From: Silene conica
Taxonomy: Eukaryota > Streptophyta > Magnoliopsida > Caryophyllales > Caryophyllaceae
Reading direction: 5' to 3'
Assembly (NCBI GenBank): GCA_029255685.2
Contig: CM055315.2
Span: forward strand, 77,901,681 to 77,965,680
Length of the DNA: 64,000 bases
The position numbers were made by a program, and so were the translations under genes. Shown here in pieces: positions 18,175-31,420 of the stretch. The notes under the pieces were generated by a model that had not been told where the DNA came from, did no database searches, and was given only the letters and a program-made list of their open reading frames with translations. Every line of letters begins with the position of its first letter. Positions within the stretch are counted from its first letter, which is position 1.

Positions 18175-18750
18175 TGTAACAACCCGACCCACCACGGTCA
18201 TAACACAACCCCAATAAGATGGGTGTGCACTTTTGGGCCCATTAATTGTCCTCACCTAAGCCCAAAAGCACAAGACCTTGTTACTAAGTGATGGGTGGGA
18301 CTTATTATAAACATATCACAAGCCTCACATTCTACCGATGTGGGACAAATCTCCACACAACTTTCCTCTCATTCTCTTGGGGTGTTACAAACTCCCCCAC
18401 TTAAACAACATAACGTCCTCGTTGTGCCTCAAACTTGACCATAGCCAAGCCCAGAATCCTCCCCGCTAGGTGGGTGACCCGGGTACTCTCGACCACAGGC
18501 TCACCACACGGTCGCAGGGTCGCTCTGATACCATTTGTAACAACCCGACCCACCACGGTCATAACACAACCCCAATAAGATGGGTGTGCACTTTTGGGCC
18601 CATTAATTGTCCTCACCTAAGCCCAAAAGCACAAGACCTTGTTACTAAGTGATGGGTGAGACTTATTATAAACATATCACAAGCCTCACATTCTACCGAT
18701 GTGGGACAAATCTCAACACAACTTTCCTCTCATTCTCTTGGGGTGTTACA
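18175..18750 (-). mobile_element. Complete TRIM retrotransposon, 215-bp LTRs
   Basis: Two direct repeats of exactly 215 bp (18175-18389 and 18536-18750) begin TGTAACAACCCGACCC and end GGGGTGTTACA. They differ at only two positions that I can see (GGGTGGGAC/GGGTGAGAC and TCTCCACA/TCTCAACA). AAAAG flanks both sides (18170-18174 and 18751-18755) as a 5-bp target duplication. The 146-bp interior has GCTCTGATACCA at 18522-18533, the complement of the tRNA-iMet primer binding site TGGTATCAGAGC. Next to the other LTR is CTCCCCCAC, the complement of a polypurine tract. The element therefore runs on the minus strand. It encodes nothing and must be mobilised in trans. Confidence 0.95.
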
Positions 18751-18755
18751 AAAAG

Positions 18756-20248
18756 TAATTGAAGTAGGATGATAGTTCAGAAACCCATTAATTTCAACAT
18801 AATTCAAAAGTAAGTTATTCATAACTTTCTGGAAAGTTTTGTAAGATTTAAGTACTTTTTTTTAAAAATAAATAAAAAGGTTTATTGCACAATCTTATTG
18901 CTTTCTGACCTATTGAAATTTTGGAGGGTGACGGGAATGAGAAGGAGAAAGACGAGGGTGGTTTCGACTCGGTAAAAGTCTAGATTATATATGCATAATT
19001 ACTCTTTTCTTCGACATCGACATGAAATTTTGCGAAGGAAGCTAAGTTGAAAAAGAAGGGAAATGAAAGATAAGGAGAAAGAGAGGCTAGAAGGAAAGGA
19101 AAATGGAAGTAGAGGCAGGAAGGGACATGTAAGACGGGGTAAGAAGAGAATTCAACTCTAAGGAGAAGACGCTAAGGAAAGGGAGAAGCTAGAAAGAGAA
19201 CTCATTTGACCTTCAAACATAGAAAATTGTGTAATGTGGTTACAGAACGAAACTTTCTACGGAACAATAATGATTACGGACGTCGCTATATATCACCAAA
19301 ACAACGAAGATAATAACCAACCTTGACGGTACAACAAACAACAATACAACATACATAAAACGATACTAATTATAATAGATGAGTCACACTATCTTGGGGT
19401 ATGGCGCGCGAGGCGCGCCTTACAACAACTAGTTAATAGTATAACTGCACAAGGGTTCGGAAAATACATCAAAATGTACGTTAAAGAGACCGTACGTCCA
19501 AAGTTGCTATTATATCAAATCCAAAAAAAACTTTCAATTTAGCTCTTAATAAATGTTTTAATCAATATAATTGAATGTAATTAAGATGACTAATTATCTA
19601 CATTTATAATCCCTTGAAACTTCCTAAATGAGTTTAATGCCATTATAACTAAATACATTCAATCTATTTAAATAACAAATAAAACATTTCAAAAATAAAT
19701 TACGAAATAATGTAAACTATAGTTATTTAATTTTTTTTTCTCGGGACGTTATTATTTCTAATTCGACAATGAAAAAGAAAACCAAATTTAGCAAAAAAAA
19801 AACTAGTTTATTTCCAGCTCATAATCATGGTTAATTACCACTTTCGCGCAACTTTATTACATAAAACCAAAGGATATAACATAATGATCTACAAATAACA
19901 CTAAAATTAGAATTACAACAATTTTTAGAACATAATTACAAAGGCAAAAAACCATAATTAGAACATTTTCTAAGGTTAACCACAATTTGTGGAAGACTAA
20001 TCAAGAAAAAATGGTAAGCAAAACATTTGTTCATCAATTAAGGCATGAATATAAGAAGGATTATGCTTATAAACAAGCATCATGAGCTAACAAGCCTCAG
20101 CAACAAGCTCTCATTATCCATCTCTTAATCGAAAGTTAACAATTTACGCGAATTTACATTAGGAAATAGTTTTCGAGGGACCTTGAAAATCCATTTTCTT
20201 GTTAGCTCGGGTTTTATATATATATTTATATATATGAAGATCGGAAAG
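18756..20248. promoter_or_regulatory. Upstream region of the SKS gene with candidate TATA boxes
   Basis: No gene between the TRIM and the SKS gene. GCTTATAAACAAG near 20065 is a plausible TATA box. A mini upstream frame ATG AGC TAA follows at about 20082. A second TATATATATATTTATATATA tract lies at about 20215-20235, close to the start codon. Purine-rich DNA continues to about 19210, and GGCGCGCGAGGCGCGCC near 19402 is a short GC palindrome in otherwise AT-rich DNA. Confidence 0.4.
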
Positions 20249-21227
20249 ATGACAACGCTAAGCAAGACGTCCTCTTTGTTGCCATGGCTATTCTCGATGA
20301 TTGTTATGATGGTTCGAGCTGAGGACCCTTACTTGTTTTTTACATGGAATGTTAGTTATGGTACTCGGTCGCCTTTGGGTGTTCCTCAACAAGTTATTCT
20401 CATTAACAATGAGTTTCCTGGTCCGAATTTGAACACAACTACTAACAACAACGTCGTGATTAATATTTTCAATAATCTTGACGAGCCGGTGCTCTTCACC
20501 TGGTATGTAATGATTATGTGTTTCGGGTTTTGGGCTTGCCTGAAGTCGATGCAATGCATAACATGTAATTTTTTTGTGCAGGAGCGGAATTCAACAGAGG
20601 AAGAACTCGTGGCAAGACGGTACACCCGGGACAATGTGCCCTATTCAACCAGGAACAAACTACACATACCATTTTCAGGTAAAAGATCAGATTGGAAGCT
20701 ACTACTATTTCCCAACTACCGGCTTCCAAAAGGCTTCAGGCGGGTTTGGTGGTCTTCGCATCAACAGCCGTCTCTTAATCCCAGTCCCGTTTGCTGATCC
20801 TGAGGACGATTACACTGTCCTGGTCGGTGACTGGTACGCAGACAGCCACACTGTTCTCAGGAAGCGACTTAATGGTGGAAAATCCTTGGCTAGGCCAGAC
20901 GGTGTTCTGATGAACGGTAGGCAAGGTAAAGTTGGTGACGGTAATGAGAAGCCGCTCTTTACCATGAAGCCAGGTAAGACTTACAGGTACAGAATTTGCA
21001 ATGTCGGAATGAAGAACTCAATTAACTTCCGATTCCAAGGCCACACCATGAAATTGGTCGAGGTTGAGGGATCGCACACTGTTCAGAACATCTACGATTC
21101 TCTTGATATTCACCTTGGACAATGTTACTCGGTTCTTGTTACCGCTGATCAGGATCCCAAGGACTACTACATGGTCGCTTCCTCCAGGTGACTCGGACGC
21201 TCACTGAATCTTTTCTTTTCACCGAGA

Positions 21228-21259
<32 letters not shown>

Positions 21260-22194
21260 TAACTAATTCAATGGATTGCTGCTAGGTTCACTAAGTATCA
21301 CCTCCAAGCGACAGGCATTGTACGCTATGAAGGCGCAACAGGCGCTGCATCCACCGTCCTACCAGAGGCACCAGTAGGCTGGGCATGGTCCTTGAACCAG
21401 TTCAGGTCACTAAGGTGGAACTTGACCGCTAGCGCAGCAAGGCCTAACCCACAAGGCTCATACCATTACGGACAAATCAACATTACCCGTACCATTAAGC
21501 TGGTTAACACAGCAGCTATTGTCGATGGCAAGCTTCGTTATGCCATCAACGGTGCCTCCCACACCGATGTTGACACCCCATTGAAGCTTGCAGAGTTTTA
21601 TGGTGTTGCTGACAAGTTGTTCAAGTACGATACCATTGGTGATGAGCCACCAGCTAACATCGACACCTTAGATAAGTTCACCATCGGACCCAATGTCCTC
21701 AATGCCACCTTCAGGAACTTTGTCGAGATCATCTTCGAGAACCATGAAAAGAGCATTCAAACCTGGCATTTGGATGGCTACTCTTTCTTCACTGTCGCGT
21801 AAGTTATTTGAAAAGAAACGTATAAATTACCCCAAAAACTAATGACCTCCTTTGGCTCCTTACAATGTGTGTTGGTTGACATGTATGATACAGGGTTGAA
21901 GTCGGGACCTGGACACCCGAGAAGAGGAAGAACTACAATCTCCTAGACGGGTTGAGCAGATACACAATCCAAGTATACCCAAAATCATGGGCAGCAATCA
22001 TGCTGACATTCGACAATGCAGGAATGTGGCATTTAAGGAACGAGTCCCCGGAAAGATCATACCTAGGACAGCAAATGTATGTGAGTGTTCTGTCACCAGA
22101 AAGGTCACTCAGGGACGAATACAACCTCCCCGAAACCACCATGATCTGTGGCATGGTCAAGGGATTACCCAAGCCAATTCCATATCATATGTAA
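20249..22194 (+). CDS. SKU5-similar (SKS) multicopper-oxidase-like protein, pollen NTP303/Bp10 type
   Basis: SKS proteins are secreted or GPI-linked cupredoxin-fold proteins of the cell wall; NTP303 and Bp10 relatives are pollen-expressed. Exons are 20249-20502, 20582-21187, 21286-21798 and 21894-22194, GT-AG with matching phases, giving 557 residues. A signal peptide of about 24 residues ends VRA before EDPYLFFTW. Three cupredoxin domains follow, with NEFPGPNLNTTTNNNVV, GLRINSRLLIPVPF, DYTVLVGDWY, ARPNPQGSYHYGQINITR and QTWHLDGYSFF. Copper-ligand histidines are replaced: WSGIQQR where oxidases have WHG, WHLDG where they have HLHG, and GMWHLRNES in the last site. No oxidase activity is expected. 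The C-terminus ends KPIPYHM without a GPI tail. Upstream in-frame ATGs at 20183 and 20234 exist; I chose 20249 because it gives the most typical signal peptide. Confidence 0.93.
21229..21258. repeat. (TA)n microsatellite in SKS intron 2
   Basis: Fifteen TA units in the intron between exons 2 and 3. Confidence 0.95.
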
Positions 22195-22927
22195 CATTTC
22201 TTATAGGGTTATACACATTTCTAAGTTAGCATTTTAATTTGAACTGCAAAAAGTTTACATTTTAAGTTTGTTGTTGATTTTTATTCATTTCGGAGATTAT
22301 CATGTATTGTTTGGCAACAATTTGTGTGAGGAAATCTGTTGTATAATTATTGTATGTATCCAAGCAATGCTATAAATCTATAGCAAAAAAATAAAAACAA
22401 AAAATTTCAGAAACTTTTTTCTCTAATGTATTTAATTTATTGGGTTTTCTTTAACGCCGTATCTTTGTATTTTTTTGAATTTTACTGGTATTCTTATGTT
22501 TTTAACAACACTAGTTTTATGGCTGTACAAAAAATGTACGGGTCTGTTTCTAAAAATTTCGTAAATATATTGATTAATTAGTGCAAATATAATTGAACAT
22601 GAATTAAAATGAGAAATATATAAATTATCATCAATTCGAGAATAATTTTGACTCCTAATTTATTTACTAGTATTAAATTAATTAATTTTTTTTTAAAGAT
22701 TATTATAAATTGAAATAAATTTTCAATTTTAATGTTGTTACCATAAATAATCAAACTTTATGAAATAAATTTGAACCATATAAAATAGATAAAGAAATTG
22801 TAGTACTTCTATAATTTACCTTATAAATAACTTAATCTTTAAATGAAAGTAAAATGATAGAAATTTTTAAAGAAATGTTATTATATAGAAAATAATAATG
22901 TATAATGTATTGTTATTAAGACCATCT
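22195..22927. other. SKS 3' UTR and AT-rich spacer
   Basis: The 3' UTR extends to roughly 22390, where AATAAAAAC-like signals occur. Beyond it is very AT-rich DNA with no gene, up to the Copia insertion and its CATCT target duplicate at 22923-22927. Confidence 0.4.
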
Positions 22928-25900
22928 TGTTGTGAAATAAAGACGAGAGAGAATTGTAAAGAGAAAGTGAGAGAGACAAAAGTACGTTCTCATTCCATTA
23001 TGAGGGGTATATATACATATACAATGAGGTAGAGTTTCCATAAGATAAAACACTCTAAGATATTATAAGATATGGACATCCATATAATATTATACTATAA
23101 TATTTCATAACACTCCCCCTTGGATGTCCATCACTGAAGAAGATGCCTCGTTAAAAACCTTCCTAGAAAACCTCGTGGGAAAATACTAATGAAGGAAAAG
23201 AGTACACTAATCTTCAAACACGCATAGCAAAACTGCCTCGTTAAAACCTTTCCATGGAAAACCCAGTGGGACAAAACCATAGTTAAGGAAAAAGAGTACA
23301 GCCCGTGTTACTCCCCCCTGATGATTACATAACTTGATAAATCTTGAAATGATCCATGCTTTAATATAACTTTTCGATCGTTGAAGTAATACCCAATGTA
23401 GTTTATAAACTTGAATCTTCGGTAAATATAAATCCATGACAGTTTCAATATCACATTTCTTTGAGAAATCACACTCTGGATCTTAATCATTTCATACTAA
23501 CTCTTGGATCTTCATTTCAATTGATACTTCCACAAAAATGATGTAACTTCTCCACAAACACGACATAACATTATATGTCGAAAATAATTGTCTTCTCATC
23601 AATAATAATGACGATCATGACTATAGCGTAATAATGCGCTTATATTGCTACCTCGTTAAAAACCTTGCTAGGAAAAACCCGTTGGGACAAAAATCTAGTC
23701 GAAGGGAAAAAGAGTGTAGCCATCATTCCTTAATTCCTCGTATTAAGGAGAATCAATACGATAATCACTGAATAAATCACCCAATATATTTGAGCTATTT
23801 TCTTTGTTAAACCATATATGTATTGATTGACATCCTCATTGTAGATTTTGACTACAATATTTTCCAACTATTATGGTACTTCTGGACCACAATAAACTAA
23901 TTTCAAATGTTTAGCATGAAACTCATTTAAATCATTATACTCATATGCTCAAACTTCAGTTTGACACAATAATAATTTCCTTGAATCTACATGAGTTTGA
24001 AGTTTTCCATTTTGGAAATAATCACGGTAACCTTTCAATCGTGTCGTAGAGGTTTATATATAATCCTGAGTTCCCAAAACTCAATTAATAAAACATCACC
24101 ATTTGATGATCATTTATATTAAGAGGCTCCTATAAGGAGTTATTCTCATTTGAGTATCTCATAAGATAATATTTCTCCTTTTTAAACATTTATCAAAATA
24201 TAACAACATAATTAATCTTGTGCATGCATATGATGTATAACTAAGTCTATTTAACATTCTAAAACAAATAATAATGAAAATATTGAAACTAAATGCAATG
24301 ATGAACTTAATCTCAAAATGCACATGATGATGACTCGATAATGCAAACTGTACAGTTTTGTTTACCAACATTCATAACTTAAAATGACTTCCGGTGAATA
24401 AATGGACTTCCGGTCCATGAGCTCATTCATAATCATTGATTATGTGTCGACAATAAAATTGGACTTATTTATAAGATCCCCCTTATCTAGTCCATTAAAT
24501 TCCGCGCGCAATTGCATATCGGTTCCTTAACCATATCGATATAATTTAAATATCTACTCGTGATCTTGTCAGTACTGAATCAGTGATATCTGAATATATA
24601 CGGTACCATTTCTTTTTCTATATAGGCCATCTATTATCATTCAGATATCTATGTCACTTCTGGGACATCCAAACTTCTTTACTCTGTAAGAGTACCAACT
24701 GCTCATGCTTGCCATTTTCTAATTGCTTAAAATATGTGAACCGATATGACTTTCACACTACCTTTCTTGTGTGTTTGTTGTTCAAATTGGCAAGAATCTA
24801 ATTTTCGTTACACCAACTTTCTATGACTAATTTATAGATCGCTATACCACATATAGGGCTATCTGTCTATAATTAAATCATAGATTTCATTGTATGAACA
24901 TATCACATTTTTGATAAGATAATCAAACTGGTATTATTAATACATCTTCACTATTAAATGAATACCATCATTTTTAATTCCATGAACCTCTATGTGATGT
25001 ATTTCATATTTGAAACAAATCGCTGAACATCATGTCCAGTTGGGGATAATGTACTTGTTTGTTTTTGCCAGCTTTTCCTTATCATTCTCCCCCTAATGTG
25101 GTAAAAACCATAACCACTTTAGACCTTAATTTTTCATTTCACCGATGAGAATTTATATTGGCATTTTTTTGTATAATAACCATATAATGCAGTTGGATTT
25201 TAAATGTGCTGAATCACAATGCCCAATTTGGAGACTAACGATTTGATATAATAAGCTGTGATTACCACACAATAACTACTCAGAAAAAATCATTATGTGG
25301 CTACAAGCCCCTTTATATAATGGCAATCCATAAATGAACATTGACGTTCTTTATTACACTCCAAGTAGTTGTTAGATCTCAAATATCGAATATACTCAAT
25401 CTCCGTGTAACGTCTTGCTTTTAATAAATTTACACGAAAGAGTTTCAGCACTTATATTTTCCTTAGGATAAACTTCAGGTTTATCGAAACGGGTAAAGTA
25501 AGAACCCGGATGGCCTTAAAATGTCACATCTGAATTATTTCATGTCAACTTTCTAAGTTGCCCACAATTAATTCATGGCAAATTTTAATAAGAATCGGCC
25601 GTGTCTCAATAATTTCACTTATTGAACGTCACTCCAAGTTGACTATATTTCGCATGCTAAATTTGTTATCAACAATACTTTATTCAACCTGATAATTGAT
25701 GTGACAAATGACACAATAAGTGTCTCATATATGTAGGCAAGACTTATCAATATTATTCCAATAGGAAATATATTCCTCTTTGAGTTTTTTCAAGTGACCA
25801 ATAATTATAATCGTCAACATATACAATGATGACATACTCATGTTTATGACATCCTTTTAATGTGTCGTATAACATGATAATTATATATGTAAATTGATCC

Positions 25901-28539
25901 TAATTTAACTTACAAATCAATTATTCTCTTAACCACAAAGGTTCCAACAACTTAAAAATTAGTTGTATTTTTCCGACAATTTACCTCATAATACCTTATG
26001 AGCGTCACATTAACACCTTTCTTTCAAGAGTATATTAAATATCCACTTTGGATAGGAATATAAGTGTTTCAAGATAAACACACCACGTCCTCTTTCTTTC
26101 AAGAGTATAGTAAGTATACACTTTTGATAGTAATATAAGTGTTATAAAATAAACACACCACGTCCTTCTATATAAGGACTATCGTTGACATAATTTACTC
26201 CCAATAAAATAATAATTTCACTCAAAACATTTTTTTTTTTTCACGATATTGTGTCTTCAAGACTACATTATATGAGTGAAATGAAAAGTATATTGCATCA
26301 TTGCAAAATCCCATATGCCATAATTTATGAGTTTTTTTGACATTCATGAATAAATCCCGACTTTATTTTTGTTTTAATACATAAAATGTATCACCGTATA
26401 CAAAAATAAATTGCAAACACTGTGAACTTCAGGCCACAGTTTTAATATTTGTAAACATTATGAACTTTCGGTCATAATTCGTGCCATAATTTCATTATTT
26501 GCAAACGCTATGAACTTCAGGCCATAGTGTGAATGTCAAAATTTCAACCCATAATAATTTATCCTTTATCGTATCAAATTTTGAGCATATATGAGTCTCA
26601 CCCGACTTTCATTACTTTAAATGAAATGAATTTTGGCTCAAAAAGGCTTCTTAGGCTCAATAAAGCCACATCATTAAGCTCAATTAAAATTTCTTTACTT
26701 GAGCCCCTATTATTAATTAGCCTCAATAAGGTCACATCATTAAGCTTGTTATCAATAAGGCCACATCATTAAGCTTTCATAATGTCATGTTCTCGATCTC
26801 TGTCACCGGCAGAGTCTTTTATGAGATGTCGCATTCACTTCCAGGAATGGATCTAATTTCAAATCTCATTATACTGTTCAACTTCAGGTGAACAATAATC
26901 AATTTAGAAATAATTTCCCTTGAATAAAACCGTTTTATTCATTTAAAACTCAAATGCGTATCAAAATCGCAGCCGTGAACTTCTGGCCACTAGCTTTCAT
27001 GTGGACTTCTAGCCACTTGCCTTATATAATATAAACTTATGAACTTCAGGCCAAAATCCAATATGAATATCATATCTCCCCATCTTTATAAAATAAATCT
27101 TTTGGAACTTCAGGCCCAAGATAGTATGAGGTGTTTCCATATGAAACTTTAAGTCCAAAATACAGTATGAATATATTGTATTGATGTGACGGTGTTATAT
27201 TTTCCCTTTAAAACTTTGAACTTCAAGTCAAAGTCATAACATAAACATATCTCCCTTGTGAGACAGTTTTAAATTTACACCTCATAAAACTTTGAACTTC
27301 AGGTCAAAGTCATACCTTATGAGACAGTGTTAAATTTACACCAAACATTGAACTTCACGTCAAAGTCGTAATATAAACATATCTCCCTTATGAGACAGTG
27401 TTAAATTTACACCCTTAAAACTTTGAGCTTTAGGTCAAAGTCATAATATAAACATATCTCCCTTATGAGACAGTATTAAATTTACACCCCTTAAAACTTT
27501 GAACTTCAGGTCAAAGTCATATAAACATATCTCCCTTATGAGATAATGTTAAATTTACACCCCTTAAAATTTTGAACTTCAAGTTAAAGTCATAATATGG
27601 ACATATCTCCCTATCTATATAAAATAGACCCAAAATTACATGATATATCATTTTTCAAAAGATGTTTCCCTATATGAAACTTAGTTCCAAAATAATATTT
27701 CTTCATCAGAGATTTCTCAAATAGGCATAATTAAGCATAAATAACATTCATTCATGTGCTAAATTTCCCTCGTGAAATATGAAAGTTTATGATAAGGAAC
27801 GAACATAATCAAATTAAGCATAAATTCAAACAAGAGTGATTGAGTTCGTTACTTCTATTATGTATTGCAATTTGCACATGATAATTTTATTGCTAAAAAC
27901 AAGTTTGAAAATCACATCCAATAAATATCATGTATTGTATTATACTTAAAGCGTATATTATCTTCCATTATCATTCTTACTATAAGTAGTAGAAATAGGT
28001 GTAATCAACTAATCATACTATATATGATAACATAAAACGGGTAAGCATGTAGATATATAACATGTATGTAAGCAATTCATAAATTGAATATGTGTTACTA
28101 ATCTCATCAAAATTTATGTAGACGGTATACTTAGGGAAAAGTATAGATAGAGAGGATACTCCGTATATATTACGAGTATATATGAATGACAAGTATGATG
28201 CAAACCTGAGTCGGAAAAGAAAATAATAGCATTAGATCTTATATATGCAAACCTCTCTTTCCTTTCTGCTGAATCGCTTATACAAACCTCGTTAAACATT
28301 TTTTTTTTTTTTTTTTTTTTTTGGCTCAATCGGTAAAGACTCGTGCTGATAACGTGTTGTGAAATAAAGACGAGAGAGAATTGTAAAGAGAAAGTGAGAG
28401 AGACAAAAGTACGTTCTCATTCCATTATGAGGGGTATATATACATATACAATGAGGTAGAGTTTCCATAAGATAAAACACTCTAAGATATTATAAGATAT
28501 GGACATCCATATAATATTATACTATAATATTTCATAACA
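22928..28539 (-). mobile_element. Copia-type LTR retrotransposon, decayed interior, identical LTRs
   Basis: LTRs of 185 bp at 22928-23112 and 28355-28539 are identical by eye. They begin TGTTGTGAAATAAAGACGAG and end TTTCATAACA. CATCT flanks both sides (22923-22927 and 28540-28544). CTCCCCCTTGG just inside the left LTR is the complement of a polypurine tract, so the element runs on the minus strand. Next to the right LTR the complement reads CGTTATCAGCACGAGTC, probably the primer site. The interior is AT-rich and full of stops. On the minus strand near 25800-25845 I can read VIIVYVDDYNY followed by LKKLKEE, a degenerate Copia reverse transcriptase YVDD region. Three CCTCGTTAAAA-CCTT-AAAACC-GTGGGA blocks (about 23137, 23235 and 23649) are typical of the 3' non-coding part of such elements. 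No intact gag or pol remains. Confidence 0.93.
26400..27610. repeat. Tandem GAACTTCAGGCC / TTTGAACTTCAGGTCAAAGTC repeats inside the Copia
   Basis: The motif GAACTTCAGGYC recurs many times from about 26400. From about 27200 to 27600 it forms a clear tandem array of some 80-bp units containing TTTGAACTTCAGGTCAAAGTC and CATATCTCCCTTATGAGA. It lies near the element's 5' side (minus orientation), replacing where gag or its leader would be. Confidence 0.75.
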
Positions 28540-30005
28540 CATCTTTGTTTCTCGATGTCAATATTGTTATAGTTTTAATTGACTAAGTTTGAAGGTTGTT
28601 ATATTTTCTCGAAAATCGAAGATTTATATTTTTGTTAATTTTATAGGTTGGGTTTATTTGATAATATTCAAAAATCTTTGATCTACGTGTTTTTCATTTT
28701 CTAATCTATGTTTTTTATTGATTTGTATCTCCTCATATATTTTTTTTCATTTTTTAAATTTACGGTTTTTTTTTGGTTAATTTTTAACTCTTTGTACGTA
28801 TAATTTTTTCGTTTATATACCTTTATATGACTACTTTTTTTGTTTAAATATTTGTTAATTACTTCTAATTGTCCAACTTTCTTTTAATATTGTTGAATTT
28901 TATGTTTCTGAGTAGAATTTTCTTGATTTTTTAATTTTCTAATTTGGAGTAAAGTTGGGTTTTTTTTTTATTATGAAGGTAAAAATTATTTGTAATTTTA
29001 GAATGTTAAATGGAGAAAAGCAAAATAAAGAAAAATTAAACTTCTTTGGGTCAGTGGTGAGACGGCGTGAGAAAGAAGGTTTTTTTAGCTTCCTAAAATT
29101 GAGCAACCAATGAAAATGCAATAAAAGTTATTACTTTTATAGATAAGGGATTTGAACGTGATTAAGTTGTTTCCTTATTATGTGCATTTTATTGTTATTA
29201 TCATAATAGTAAGATTCCAGAAATTGCTCAAATAAACCGATTAATTTGTTTCATTGTCAACCTCATATTGTTTAGATTTTTAGTTGAGTTTATATAAAAT
29301 TTAACAAAAGATTTAAATTCAACAAAAAGACTTTGAGTTATTTAGGTTGAATTCCCGTTTGCTTATTTTTTGCGCTGATATACACGATTTTTATTTTGTC
29401 CAATATACATGATTTTTATTTTTATACTATGACATTGGCGAAATGTAATCATTGATATATATTTGACCGTTATATATCGTGTTTTACCGTATTTTATCTT
29501 GTTTGGTATCTTAATAATTTGTATTTGATTTGATTGGAAAATACAATGTAGTTTAATTTTTGGACTGTAATTATTTTTCCTGTTTGTAAATTTTTGTTTT
29601 TGGGATTTAATTTTTGGACCGTTATATATCGTATTTTATTGGACCACTGTATACTGTTATTTATATTTTCGATTAACAATAATTTGATCATATCGTATTT
29701 TATTATAACAATGACGAAATTTAATACTGGAATCGATTACGTAATTAGGATGGGGAACGATCAAAATACATAATTAGGGATGATGAAAGATAGATTAATT
29801 CTCAATTTAGGAGAAGGAAAATTAAAATTGCAAAAGTTAGTGGGTTCTTTTATTCCTTATTTCAAGGAGCCAATAAGATTAAGTTAAATTCTATTGCTTT
29901 TATAGAGTTAGATTAGTATCCCTAAATTTTGTAAAAATGTTCTCAAACTACTAAAAAATACATGTTTAAACAGTTAAATTTGAGAAAAAAAATACAATAA
30001 AACTT
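28540..30005. other. AT-rich spacer, no gene seen
   Basis: T- and A-rich intergenic DNA with no supported frame. Blocks near 29390-29700 repeat TTTTTGGAC-GTTATATATCGT-TTTTA phrases, so some local duplication is present. Confidence 0.35.
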
Positions 30006-30261
30006 GAGAAAGACGGTCTTTCAATAATTTATCGTAGTTGCTCATTTATGTAGGAGTTATTCATGGACTTTTTTACATTATTTTGTATCATTTTATTTGT
30101 ATTTGATGATCTTTTGTCACTGATTGTAGTATAGTAATTTCGTACCTATTTACATAATAAATGTACTCATTTTATCTTTAATCATTATTTGTACTTATTT
30201 TATTACATTTATTACCCATTTTTCTTAAATTTGTACAATAGTCTCTGAGAGGCGGTCTCTC
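30006..30261. mobile_element. MITE with GAGAGAC-type ends (copy 2)
   Basis: Same family as 5881-6115. It starts GAGAAAGACGGTCTTTCAATAA and ends GAGAGGCGGTCTCTC, with the same interior blocks (TTTCGTACCTATTTACATAA, TTTCTTAAATTTGTACAATA) in the same orientation. Confidence 0.7.
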
Positions 30262-30599
30262 AAAGACCTACTGAAAAATGTTTACAAATTACAATTGAAT
30301 AAACGATGCAAACATGATAAATTATTTCCAAAAACGCAATCCAAGGTGCATAAGTTAAACATTTAAATGAGGTGGATTAAAGCATTTTAGGAATAGGAAT
30401 TTTAATGTTTTCATTAAATTTAGGGGTGTTACTACTACTTTCAAAAAACACGATACAAGTAAAAACAAAAAAAATACAGGGATATCATGTAAAAAAAACC
30501 CTAATTTTTTTATCTAATACCTAATGAAATACATTTTTTTTATATAGGTCAATGTAATTGATAGCTATTCCTAAATAATTGAAGAACAACGCAATTAAA

Positions 30600-30985
30600 A
30601 GTAACCTGACCCAAATTCTTCAAATTCAAAATGACTCTGCTCGATTGATCCGTTAGATAAGGCTATCAATTTTTCAAAGTTAACATGTGGTCATCGCTAA
30701 GTCTTCCTTGTGACGGGTATATCCGTTACAAATGAGAATTTGTGTTCTTATTCAAGAAGACCAACTTGTGAGCAACGATCTCCGACCTGTTATTAATCGG
30801 TGCAAAGCGTTATTTCTTACAGTAGTTGGTAGGTGGAACCGCACACAGGACACAGCTACACTGAGAGCAGTAGATTGGTTAGCAAATCAAAGGGTAGGCT
30901 TGAGCCATTCAACGACTTTTATAGTTTTATTGAGCATTCTTCACGAAATCTTCGCAATATTTTACGAGAGGATATTTTAGGATTG
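30600..30985 (+). pseudogene. RNase H-like (RVT_3) fragment
   Basis: The open frame from about 30732 to 30980 reads INRCKALFLTVVGRWNR, RAVDWLANQRVGLSHSTTF and SILHEIFAIFYERI. This matches the C-terminal part of plant RNase H-like domains found in LINEs and derived genes (CKALL-W-ADWLANQ-PP-L-I--D pattern). A few bases upstream (30640s) another frame reads NDSARLIR before a stop, compatible with the ESDS-LI block. The catalytic N-terminal half is absent and no splice or start structure is visible, so this is a broken remnant. Confidence 0.65.
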
Positions 30986-31215
30986 ATTATTTTCCGTGTT
31001 ATAGCTACTTAATTTTCGGGGTTGTCCGTCTTTTGTACCAACACCAAAAACATGCATTTTAGCCTTGGAGTTGACTAATCTAGTTTCCTACACACTCCAC
31101 AAAAGAGATCTCTAGCAACAAATTCATCCATCAAAATTAATCCAATAATCTGCATATTAGGTAAACTTCCTCAAATTACCCTTTCCCTTTTATTATTTCA
31201 GATTTTCCGGTCTCT

Positions 31216-31308
31216 GACTCCCCCGCCTCAATTATTTATTTACCTTTAATTAACATAGGTCTCGAAAAATAAATAAGTGTAAAAACAAATGAACGGGAAA
31301 GGAGTAAT
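31216..31308. mobile_element. Short Stowaway-like MITE
   Basis: The left end CTCCCCCGCCTCAATTATTT and the right end GAACGGGAAAGGAGTA resemble the CTCCCTCC-class termini also scattered in DEG10 intron 1 (with TTTATTTACC next to the end). Borders are approximate. Confidence 0.45.
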
Positions 31309-31420
31309 TAATTAGCCTCAATTTTCTTGTATGATCAATTGCAATTATGCCTAAATGGGCTTACTTGACTGCTAATTGTTATATTTATTTAACTGCAATA
31401 TGTTAATGTTGGCAATCACT

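Noticed and set aside
17669..18255. Overlapping minus-strand frames rich in Ser, Pro, His and Leu
   Set aside because: They are the translation of a purine-rich tract and the TRIM LTR; the two frames sharing the same N-terminal 26 residues come from the two LTR copies.
30732..30980. Small intact host gene
   Set aside because: It is the tail of an RNase H-like domain without its catalytic half or a credible start.
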